Of a stretch of 64,000 nt of DNA, positions 17,750-27,830 are shown in pieces. Position numbers and translations under genes: made by a program. The notes under the pieces are model-generated. The model did no database searches, was not told the DNA's origin, and worked only from the letters and a program-made list of their open reading frames with translations. Numbering within the stretch: the stretch's first letter is position 1; every line of letters begins with the position of its first letter. The stretch spans positions 3,472,001 through 3,536,000 of the forward strand of contig NC_060017.1 in assembly GCF_021134715.1 (NCBI RefSeq), given 5' to 3'. Source of the stretch: Daphnia pulex. Lineage: Eukaryota > Arthropoda > Branchiopoda > Diplostraca > Daphniidae.

Positions 17750-18826
17750 CTTGAGCGACGGATCGCAAACTGATGGAGCGCCCGCGTTCACAGCGAACGA
17801 GCCAGAGAGAGAGAGACGGAGGGAGGAGATGGGGGGTGATGACATTGAGAGTCGGCCCCCTACCCCTCCCTCCTTCACCTACTTTCATCCGCGCGCGTCC
17901 GGTCTAACCGCGTCGTGTCGCTTCGGTCGCGACGGCGAGAAACGTAAACGCGGACGGCGCGGCCGAGAGCCGTTAACGGACGCCAGGGGCCTCCGTCGTT
18001 CCAGACCGACAGGCGGCGACAGTTTTGTTATAGTTTTATTTGGGCAGGGACTTTGGGGAAGAAGGAGGAGGCCTGTTATTGTTTTGTTTGGCCAAATAAA
18101 TTTCCCAAGGGAAAATTAAACTTAACGGAGAGTCGCCCCCCAACTAACCAACACACACACAGAGAGAAAAAAACCTAACGGAATTAAAGACGTTTGTTAA
18201 GTTCGGGGGGAAAAGAATTTCATTTCATTGACGTTGGAGAGTTTGTCCAGTTTAGACCGGCCCTACTGACTCTCTCTCTCAAATTTCTTTTTTGTTTTAT
18301 TCTTTTTTCAATTTCTTTCGGAAAACATCAGGAAAAGTGGAAACCGGAAGGAAAGAAAACGTGATCCGGCTTTGTTTTGTCGTGTTAACGCGCGCGCACC
18401 AGTTCGTTAAACCAAAAAATCACTTTGCGGAAGATTTTAATATTCAAGAAAAACGGAACCGAACCGATTCGGAAAAAGAAAGAAAAAAAACAGTTGGTTT
18501 GGGAATGCCCGTCATTGTGGCGCCTCGTGAATTTCCGTCGCCTGTTGCTTCCGTCACGCACCTCCCTGTCAACTTTGTTGGTCTCGCGTCGTTGATAAGT
18601 GGATAAACACACGCACAGAGAGAAACTGGCGCTCACCCGAGCTGGTCCACACAACGAGACTTGTTTATTCTCTCCGTGCGTTGCTGTGCGGATTGACGTT
18701 TTTCTCCGTGGCTGTTTTTATTTTTATTTTTTCCCCCTCACGTTTTTGAATATTCGGCTTGACGTAAGTGACGCCATCTGTCGAAGTCGATCGTCACTGT
18801 GCGTTTGAAAAAGGAGGGGAGAGAAA
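17750..18826. promoter_or_regulatory. Divergent GC-rich promoter region of MADF-BESS (-) and septin (+)
   Basis: The two start codons are divergent and 1.08 kb apart. 17750-18010 is clearly more GC- and CpG-rich than the surroundings (for example GCGGCCGAG near 17960). A TGACGTAA-like element and GACGCCATCTG lie near 18760-18780, just upstream of the septin ATG. Transcription start sites cannot be fixed from sequence alone. Confidence 0.5.
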
Positions 18827-21800
18827 ATGATGAGTGAACAAGCGGCGATGATGAGTAGTAGTAGTGATGGCGTTGGTGGAGTAGTCGGTAGTGGTGCAGC
18901 TGCAGCGGCGGCGGCTTCGAGACGGGAACGACTGCGCCGTCCTTTGCCCAATCCGCCGGAACCGAACCGCGGTTCAGCGGCTCAGTCAACAGCGGCAGCT
19001 GCTGCCGCTGCGGCCGGCGTCCGCGGCGTCGTAGCCAGTCGTCTGGCGGCCATGGCCTCGGCTGGATCTCCAATTAGTTCGGTGACATCATCCTCCTCTT
19101 CCTCATCAGCCGCAATTTCGTCGACTTCCACTTTTGCTGGAGGGACCACAACAACAACGTCGGCGACAACCAATGGCGACAACAACCTCCCGCACAAGTT
19201 GACCACATCCTACAGTGTCGATTCCAATTCGCGCATACCCAGTTATCGATTATCCAGTCTGGATCGGTTGGCCCAGCGTCAGCGTTTGTTTGAAACCACG
19301 ACCGCCACTTCGGTCCAGCCCAACGGATTGCCCACCACCGCTCATCCTCCTTCAACTTCTTCCTCGTCCTCTTCGACTTCTTCTTTCACATCCGCCACTA
19401 ATGTGGCCATTGGAGAGTCACTCGCCGTAAGTTCTTCTTTTAAAGAAAGAAAAACGAAAATGTCCTACTCTCTCTCTGTGTGTGTGTCTTATGTTTCTCT
19501 CTACTTTTCTGTGTGCTCGGGTAACTTGAGAAGGCGACACGCCATTTTGACCCCTTGTCGGAATGGGGAATGGAACCTCGAAACAGTTTGAAGGAAAAGA
19601 GAGAAAGAGTGGGGGTGGTGGGGGGGGACCAGAGTCCTCTCTCCTCTCCTGTCAGTGTGTGTGTATCACGATCCGGCATTGCGGATGCGCCATACTATAC
19701 ATATACTCAACTCATGTATAGGACTATATAATCTAACGCTGGGGTCGCTCTCTGGCTATTGATTTATTTATGTATAGCCGTAGCGCTGGAGAAGAAGAAG
19801 AAGAAGTCCATCCCTTTTGGATTTGGGGGTCCAACTTACTACACCCGAACAAAGTTGATAATCTCCGGATATGGTGTGTTGGGTTACCCACACGGCAGTA
19901 GTATCCAGTTGAAGGAAAACAACACCCGACGAGCCCTAAAGGGGTTTCGGATGGTGATGAGTCATTGGCCCATCCGCTGATTAAGAAGGACTGTCCAAAC
20001 TGCCAAATTCTCTCTGGAAATTTTTCTTTTCAACCTAACCTCACGCCTCTACTTTCTGGCTGCATTACAATGCCCATACACACACACATGGCCTCCATGT
20101 GTGTTTTTCCGAAAAAGAAATGCACCTTTCTAAAGTTAGCTCTTCCCCAACACACAGGAAAGAAAGGAGGAAAATATCTTTAGCGGCGTCCGGAAATGGA
20201 GGAGAGAACGGATATCATCCGTCTCCCAAGTCTTTAAAACAGCGAACTAGGCACAGGAGGGGGGTTTAAGTACACACCACAAAGGGAAAAAATTTTAAAT
20301 AAAGAACGAGAGGGTTCCTTACGCCATTGCTCCCAGCATCCCACGGAAAAATATCGCCGGCTTCATGTCTTTGCATTTTCATTAAAAAGTTGGAGGAGAG
20401 AAAAAACCAAAATAAATTAAGGAATTCCTATTCGTGTGTCTTACGTGTAAGACGGCGCAGCACACAATTCTTTTGCGCTTTGTGGAAATTTGTAAGTTTT
20501 CCAAAGACGAACCCAAGAATATTGTTTAATGTCGAGAATCCGACAAACAGCTGTGTTTGCGTGTCTACATTTCAAAGTGTACGTGGGAGTATTTGGGGTT
20601 TGTCTTGTCTGTTTAGCACATCAACTGGCAGTTGTTGTTGTTGCCGTTAAAAAAGAAACCCCCTGAAACGAACCCAGTCGGGGATGATAAGCGAGAAACT
20701 TGCAACTCGCCTACAGATGGAGTCAAATTCATTTCAATACGCCATACCGTTTTCTTTTTCCCGTCTCAACTGACTATCGATCGGCGCTGTTCTCCCTTTT
20801 TCTGACTGGCGTCAACCAAATCAATTTCAAGACAGACGAAGAAGAAGAAAAGAAAACAAGAATGGGGCTAAAGTGACTTGCGTGCGTATCGATTGTCGCA
20901 TTGGCTTTTAACCTACCACCGAGGATGGGCGAAACCAACCCGTTTTTTGTTTTTGTTTTTGGTTGGTCTTTTCTTATTTCCTCATTATTTTGTTGTTGGG
21001 AAACGCCTCCTATACGAGAAGAGGCCTCCGGCAGAGACATCGTCTGTTGTTGGCACGATCCTTTGGATTAGGAAGACGGACACGACCCTGTTTTTGTCTG
21101 TGTGTGCCCGCGTCTGTCGGGTGGTGTCATGGGACCGCCGCCCATTTTTTCCGAGCAATTGACCCTGTTCTGACCACCCAGATATTTATTTCCTGCCGTT
21201 AAAGGGGAAGGAGGGCCCTCCTTGATGATGTGACTGAAAGTTTCGTCTTCTCTCCGTCGTTTCATTCAATTTTATTTGATTTTGTTGTTGTTTGGAATTC
21301 GACAGTTACAAAGTAAGCGTGAAATGTTCTTCAAGAGCGATACGCTGCCAGCGGGTGCTGGTTTGAGCAGCTCTGCCACGGCCTCGACAGCCAATAATGC
21401 CACGCCCGCCTCTTCAGCAACTGGTGCTCAACAGCCGGTGGGCAACATTGCTTCGCTCAAGGAGAGTTTATTGGCCAACAAGGAGAATCACACGACTGCG
21501 ACGACGACGACGGGTGGACCGCAGACGTCATCTTCCTCGGCAACCTTGACTGGCAGCATTAGTAATAACAGCAGCCATGGCAGTGTGCCCGGTTTGGCTA
21601 GCACCGGAAGCAAGGTATACTTTTTTCTTTCTTTTTCTTTCTTGGAAACAAACATTTTTGATGGATGACGAGGAAAATTTAAACAATGAAAACATTTCAA
21701 TTCGACAGGTGGAGGCGTTGAAGCGGGAATTGACGGATGACAGTAGCAGTAGTAGCAGTAGCACCAGCAACCGGGTTATATTACGTGACCGACTGGCTGA

Positions 21801-24800
21801 GAAAGGTCCGGCACCCAGTCCGCCAGTCATCAATAAGACACGCGAAGTGGATTACGTCGGCTTTGCCAAGTATGTTCGATGATGTCCTCATGAGATGACA
21901 CACATTCTTCTTGTCCGATGAACTGCAAGTCGATAGATTTGCGACAAGGATGTGAGCGATAACCGGCCCGTCTTGTTTCTCTTTTCTTTTCTTCTAGTCT
22001 TCCCAACCAGGTGTACCGAAGAGCTGTCAAAAAAGGATTTGAATTCACCTTAATGGTTGTCGGCGAGTCGGGACTGGGCAAGTCGACGCTCATCAACTCC
22101 ATGTTTCTGGCCGACATTTACTCGCCGGAATACCCTGGCCCGTCGCACCGCATCAAAAAGACGGTCCAAGTATGTTTTGGCATTTTCCTTTTCTTTTTTC
22201 AAAAACTTTTCCCTCTTCTCAAGTAAAACTGGTTTTTTTCTTTATATTTTGACTATTTTTATCTTTCTCATTTCGTAACTTTCTTTCTTTGTTTGTGTTC
22301 GCAAGGTGGAACAGTGCCAAGCTCTTTTGAAAGAGAACGGAGTCAATTTGACACTGACCGTAGTCGACACGCCCGGATTCGGTGACGCGGTAGACAACAG
22401 CAACTGGTGCGTGTGTATTATCATTTGTTGTTTTCCTTCAACTTGGAGGGCAGCTGTCGAATGAGGTGGAAGTTTTTGCTCCTTGATTTTTCTCATTTCT
22501 TGTTTTTATTTTGGGGGATTGCAGTTGGCAGCCGATCGTCGACTACATTGAATCCAAATATGAAGAGTACCTGAACGCCGAATCCAGGGTGCAGCGCCAA
22601 CCCATGCGCGACCACCGTGTTCACGTCTGCCTGTATTTCATCCAGCCGTCGGGTCACGGTCTCAAACCGTTGGACATTGAATTTATGAAGCGACTCCACG
22701 ATAAAGTCAATATCATCCCCGTCTTGGCCAAGGCCGACACCATGACGCCAGATGAGTGCACCTACTTCAAAAAACAGGTCAGCTCAGCTTTTTTATTTCA
22801 AACTTTCTCGACAACTTCCCGTTGGTTCTTAATCTTGAAATGTGTCTCTCATCATCAGGTTCTCAATGAAATTGCTCAGCACAAGATCAAGATTTACGAG
22901 TTTCCAGACGTTGATGACGAGGAATTGCGCAAATCTCAACGCGCCCTGCGAGAACGAGTGCCGTTTGCCGTGGTCGGCTCCAATACAGTTGTCGAAGTGG
23001 ACGGGCGGAAGATTCGTGGACGACGTTATCCGTGGGGTGTCGTCGAAGGTGAATTTCGAATCTTCTCTGAAAAATCATCATTCAGCTTTATTGACATTTG
23101 ATTTTGCAGTGGAAAATATGGAACATTGCGATTTCATCGCTCTACGAAACATGTTGATCCGGACCCACATGACTGATTTGAAAGAAGTGACAAATAATGT
23201 CCATTACGAAAACTTCCGCTGTAGGAAACTGGCTGGAGTGGGAGTGACGGCCAGTGACGGAACGCTGGGCAAATCTAATCGGATCTCCAACAAGTTAGTT
23301 TCGTTCTTTGTTGACTTATTCCCTGACTTTTTTCTTTGCCATTTCGAAACACAAATTGTTATTCTGAGTCAAAAAATGAAAAGAAAAAGGAGAGCATGGC
23401 ATGTTGAATCGTAGCTGGCACCGTATAAACACGTTCATTTTCTGTTGAGTCGAATATATAATCTGGCAATTTTCTCCAGTGCATGCTCTCCTTGGATAAT
23501 GAGCCCATTTATGATGGTTTGGTAAGTCATTCATCATCCGGCGGCCCCTTTCTACAGCAAAATAACGTCCATTAAGTTCTGGATGGCACTAATCAGAGGC
23601 TCATTTATCTTTTCCCTCTTCGTTAGGAACCCGTTGGCGCAAATGGAGGAAGAGCGAAGGGATCACGAAGCCAAGATGAAGAAAATGGAGCAAGAGATGG
23701 AACAAGTTTTTGAAATGAAAGTCAAGGAGAAGACGCAAAAGCTCAAAGACTCCGAAACAGACGTAACCGATTCAATTGTAGCCTTCCCATTTTTCATTCA
23801 TCTCATTTCGTATCCTTTTGTTGCTTTTTTTTTTTTAAATTTTACAGTTGCAACGTCGACACGAACAGACGCTCCGTTCGCTCGAGGCCCAGAAACAAGA
23901 ACTGGAGGAGAAGCGTAAAGCCTTTGAGAATGAAAAATTGGCCTGGGAGAATGCTTCCGGCTTGACGCTGGAGGAAATGCGCCGACGCAGCCTCGAAGCC
24001 AATTCTAGAGAGTAAGTCTCGCAATTTCTTTTTGTTTTTATCTTCTTCTCCTTATGGGTTAAAAGTTTTCTCTTAAAAAGGTCAGGATTTGGACGTGTAG
24101 CAATTTTTTGGGTTTTTACTTTTTTATTTTATTTGGCAAGTAATTTGCCTTTTGGGGCGGATTCGTTTTCTTTTTGTTTTGATGGGGTCGGGATCCTATA
24201 ACTTTTTACGACGTTATTTAGCCTCGAGTTGTTGGTCATTCTTGACTGGGTTGTTTATGCAGTACGTAGAATATATATGTGTACATTTATTTATTTTTAA
24301 AATCCTATTTTATGGGTTTCTCCTTAACCGGCTGCTCTCACTCACTTACTCACTCACTCTTTCTCGCTCGCTATAGCCAGCACTAATCATTAAAAAATAA
24401 AATAAACCCCTCACAAAACCGCCGAATAAAACAAAACAAAAAAAACAGCAAAAAAACAAAACAAATCACCGGTGAATGCATATTAATATTATAAATTAGG
24501 GGATTGACCGTTGCTGATGAGCCAAAGCGGTCCATCAGCGGGGCTGCGAATCGTTTCAAGCGTTCGCTCTCTTTGCGCACGGCCAGCAAGCCCGAAACCT
24601 ACTCCCAACATCAGCCAGCCGCTAACCAAGAATGCAAACAGCAATGAGAAATTTGATTTCTCCTCCTCCTCCATATACATCTCTCTCTCTCTCTCTCTCA
24701 ATAATCTCTTGACTGCCAAAACAAACAAACTCATGATGCATCTTGTTTACATCACATGAAACAAAAAATAATCTTTTTTTAAAAAATTTGGAATCTCTTT

Positions 24801-25224
24801 TTTCATTTTCCTCTTTCTTATTCTCTTTCCACTTTTTCTCTTAAATTTTTCCTTTCTAAAAACAAAACCTCTTTTTGATATGAACTTGCATGCGCTCGAG
24901 CCGTTCCTACTTAACTTTAGTTATTTTTTTCTTCTCTTTCCGGGGTGGGGTCAAAGGCACTTTAACTTAAATTGTGAAATCTCACGTCTGTACTTGCTCT
25001 GCAAAGGTGATCAAAGAACAAGCGAAATCAAAGCTGAAAATTTACCTGTCGTTAAGCGCACATTGCGGAAATCGCATGCTCTAAAACTTAATTCGAACAA
25101 ATTTGTAGCCATATTTTTTTTTTCTTCGTGTAGTCTCTGACTAACCAAATGCCCCCTATATCTTTGCAGGCAAGTAGACGGCAAGGACAAGGAGAAGGTG
25201 AAAAAGAAGAAGGGACTCTTCTAG
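18827..25224 (+). CDS. pnut: Septin 7 / Peanut family GTPase with long disordered N-terminus
   Basis: Septins form filaments at the cytokinetic furrow and cell cortex. Exons: 18827-19426, 21306-21614, 21709-21869, 21998-22169, 22306-22406, 22525-22777, 22859-23048, 23110-23293, 23627-23762, 23848-24011 and 25170-25224, in all 774 residues with consistent phases. Residues 1-356 are low-complexity Ser/Ala/Thr sequence (poly-Ala, poly-Ser). The GTPase follows: P-loop GESGLGKST (379-387), DTPGFGD (435-441), AKAD (516-519). The septin unique element and a coiled coil (about 658-756, Glu/Lys-rich) come next, and the protein ends KKKKGLF. Most septin 7 proteins are about 420-540 residues, so the N-terminus is unusually long. 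The ATG lies directly upstream of the low-complexity exon. The last intron (1.16 kb) and the intron at 23294-23626 each hold a candidate alternative exon. The 1.9 kb second intron shows nothing else I can support. Confidence 0.93.
23480..23521 (+). other. Candidate 42-nt cassette exon in the septin gene
   Basis: Inside the intron 23294-23626 lies a 42-nt segment with a strong acceptor (pyrimidine-rich ttttctccag) and a strong donor (TTTG/gtaagt). Its length is a multiple of three and it has no stop in the required phase, so inclusion would add 14 residues ([17 protein letters not shown]) between the GTPase part and the coiled coil. In another frame it reads [14 protein letters not shown], which looks more protein-like but does not fit the phase. 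Confidence 0.4.
24500..24647 (+). CDS. Candidate alternative C-terminal exon of the septin gene
   Basis: The acceptor aaattag at 24493-24499 joins in phase with the exon ending at 24011 and opens a 48-codon frame that ends in TGA at 24645. It reads [19 protein letters not shown] followed by [13 protein letters not shown] and ends ECKQQ. The composition (basic, serine-rich, phosphosite-like RSLSLR) is coding-like. It would replace the canonical KKKKGLF ending. The acceptor's pyrimidine tract is poor, which lowers confidence. Confidence 0.45.
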
Positions 25225-26864
25225 GAAAGCATAAAATTCTAGATCACACACACACACACACATTTACACGCAGACACGAACTTCTATCTTTCAATTTAGC
25301 TTCTTAATTTTTTTTCCTTTTTCTCTATTCTCTGCTCTGTTTCTTGTCTCGCTCTTTGTGAAGAAGTTTCGATCGTGCAGTGTGTGTCTACGTTGTATTT
25401 TGTGTCTTGTTTCTCTTTTTCTGTGTATAGTTTTGTGTCATTCATGTCCCCCTCTTTTTTTTAATACCTCTCGGGAGTAATTATATTCAATTTTTTTTTT
25501 GTGAAATCAATTTTTCTTTATTTTTTCGAATATTTTGAACGTCTACTACCTCCCCTCATTTTTCAGATTTTTTTTTGTCTTCTTTTTCCCCCCTTCGCAG
25601 TATGTGAGTAAATGGAAAACAATTTGGGCTTATATTCTTCTTTTTTTGGTTTACATTTTTGGAACGTTTTTTTTTCCTATTATGTAGACTGGCATTCCGA
25701 CGTCAATTTTTTTTCTCGAGTTCACCCCGACCTCATTCAGCTTCCCTTTGTGTGCCATTTCTTTATTTTGGTGGCAGTATTCTTCTCTCTTTTCTTTGAA
25801 TTTTTGTTCATAGGGAAGTTTCAGCCATCTGATGTGTCTCCCGTTATGGGGTCTTTATGTCACGCAAACAAAAATAACAAAAAAACAAACATGATCATAC
25901 TGAATTTCAAAACAAAAATACCCTCTTCTTGCAGTCCTGTCTTAATTTCATTGCATTTTTGGGTTGTCCTCATCGTCGAAACACTCGAGTCAACCAGGTT
26001 ACCATTTTTGTTGGGTTCGATCTTGTCATTAATTAAAAAAAAGAAAAGAAAACAGAGATGAATGCTGACAAAATACAACAAAATTTGTAATTTAAATAAT
26101 GAATTATTCCCCCCGATCTTCCATATCGACTACTTTGTGTCAAGTGTCACGGCTGGAGGAGAATACAGAAACATTAAATAAACTAATGAAAACCGTATGA
26201 TCACATTCATTTGAAATCTTTGGTATAAATGATTAAATTGCAGTTTCAGCATAAAAAATTGGTAAGTAAAGTACTTCAAGGAAAGCTGTCGGAGCTGTTA
26301 TCTCCGCCATTCTTCTGTTCCTATGCGTCCTCATCAAACAGCCTCTTTCTGGATCAGCAGGAATATTTTATACTTACATAATCATTAATCAATTATACAC
26401 ATAATCCAACATCGTCGCATGTTAAAATTTCAATAAGCTAAGATTATTAAAAAATGGCTAATCAAATATGCGGAGCTAGACTAATAATTCCAGCCGGTTT
26501 GTTGCATTATATACAACTTTCGGGAAACTGTAGCGCGCTAACTCATCCTTTCACTTTCCGCCTCAGGTAAGTTTCTTTGGTCTAGTATAAATAATTATCC
26601 AAAAACTTTTTGTCCCCCGTTACCCGTTTTTCTTATACTTTCCACTTCAATTTGGATTAGAGCTCTGTATGTCACAAATATTTCATGTTGTTATTTGTTG
26701 GTACACACAATTCAGTATTCTTAATTATAACAAACTATGTCTATTCAAAAATTGGAAAATTTAATTTACCTTTGTAAACATTTTTCATTATGTAGGAATA
26801 TTTATTCTTTACTTGTAGAACATAGTTAGTTAAAACATACAAATGTTTGTTCTTTCTTCTTTTT
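25225..26864. other. Septin 3' UTR and gene-free flank
   Basis: The T-rich stretch after the septin stop, with an AC repeat at 25247-25262, is the likely 3' UTR, ending near the poly(A) signal at 26177. From there to the mRpL13 signal at 26865 I see no coding region; the segment is AT-rich. Confidence 0.55.
26177..26182 (+). terminator. Poly(A) signal AATAAA of the septin gene
   Basis: Canonical hexamer 0.95 kb after the septin stop codon. It fits the T-rich 3' UTR between them. Confidence 0.45.
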
Positions 26865-26870
26865 TTTATT
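26865..26870 (-). terminator. Poly(A) signal of mRpL13
   Basis: TTTATT on the + strand is AATAAA on the - strand, about 40 bp beyond the mRpL13 stop codon. Confidence 0.45.
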
Positions 26871-26908
26871 AATTCACTTACACTACAGTAGAAACTAGAA
26901 ATTTCCAA

Positions 26909-27638
26909 TCATCGGACTACATAATCATTAGGATAATCAAATATTTTGGGAAAGTTGTCAACATCTTCCTTACTGTACTCTGTCAGTCTCTTGGGTACAG
27001 GCATGATTGGTCTGATTTGCCCACTAATGTTACGTTTTATATCTTCTGGAATCTGTGATCCTGGGAAAATGTGTAATCTCTCCATATTAGTTCTTCGAAT
27101 AAGATTGTTGTCCATGGCTTTGTACACAGCTTTTTTCATAACCTACCAAAACCCAGAAATGACTTAAAGAGTAAAAGATATTGTCTGAAGAAAAGAATAT
27201 TATATACCATTGTTGGATCTTTTTCATGCACTTGCCAGGCTAGTGTCCATGATGCTCCTTTTGGATAGCCGGTGTGATGAAAGTATACTCTTTTCTTCCA
27301 TTCATCTCCCCTCAAAGCTACTTCTTTACTGTTGATCACTACAACATGATCTCCACAGTCATCTGAAAATATTGTGAAAAAAGGGTATTCACCTATATTT
27401 AATGCATGTGATGCGTCTAAAAACAACATACTCATTGGGTGATAGATAGGCTTGTTTTGGCCGGTAAGATATAAGGCCAAAATAGGAGCAGAGCGGAATG
27501 GATCTTGCCACTGAGCATCAAAAAGATACCACATACGAGACAAAGTCGCCCATTGCTGAAAAAGAAAGAATACATTTATAAGAAACAATAAAATTTTGAT
27601 AAATTCAAAATTACCTGCACACGTTTAGCAGCAGACAT
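26909..27638 (-). CDS. mRpL13: Mitochondrial large ribosomal subunit protein L13 (uL13m)
   Basis: This four-exon gene encodes the 178-residue mitochondrial member of the ribosomal L13 family, a component of the large mitoribosomal subunit. Exons are 27638-27615, 27555-27432, 27362-27208 and 27142-26909. The length equals that of human MRPL13. Family landmarks are WYLFDAQWQDPFRSAPILAL, KPIYHPMNDCGDHVVVIN (created by the exon 2/3 junction), KRVYFHHTGYPKG, and RRTNMERLHIFPGSQIPEDI. The start codon begins an 8-codon first exon (MSAAKRVQ), common for this gene. It is head-to-head with NCAPG2, 192 bp between start codons. Confidence 0.95.
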
Positions 27639-27830
27639 CTTTCTTGTGTTCAAAATCAATCGACGATTTTATTCGACTAGAGCAACCATCGGATGAAAGC
27701 AATGTGAAGAGGTTGTTATGATTCCGTTGAGTTTTTTGAAATTATTCGCTTTTGAGCACTGGTGTGACTTAATATATAATCAGAGTTTGAGCGCAAAATT
27801 CACTATCATATAGTCTAAAAAGTAGATGAA
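27639..27830. promoter_or_regulatory. Bidirectional promoter of mRpL13 and NCAPG2
   Basis: Only 192 bp separate the two divergent ATG codons, so both core promoters and 5' UTRs must fit here or overlap. I see no TATA box in a convincing position. Confidence 0.6.
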
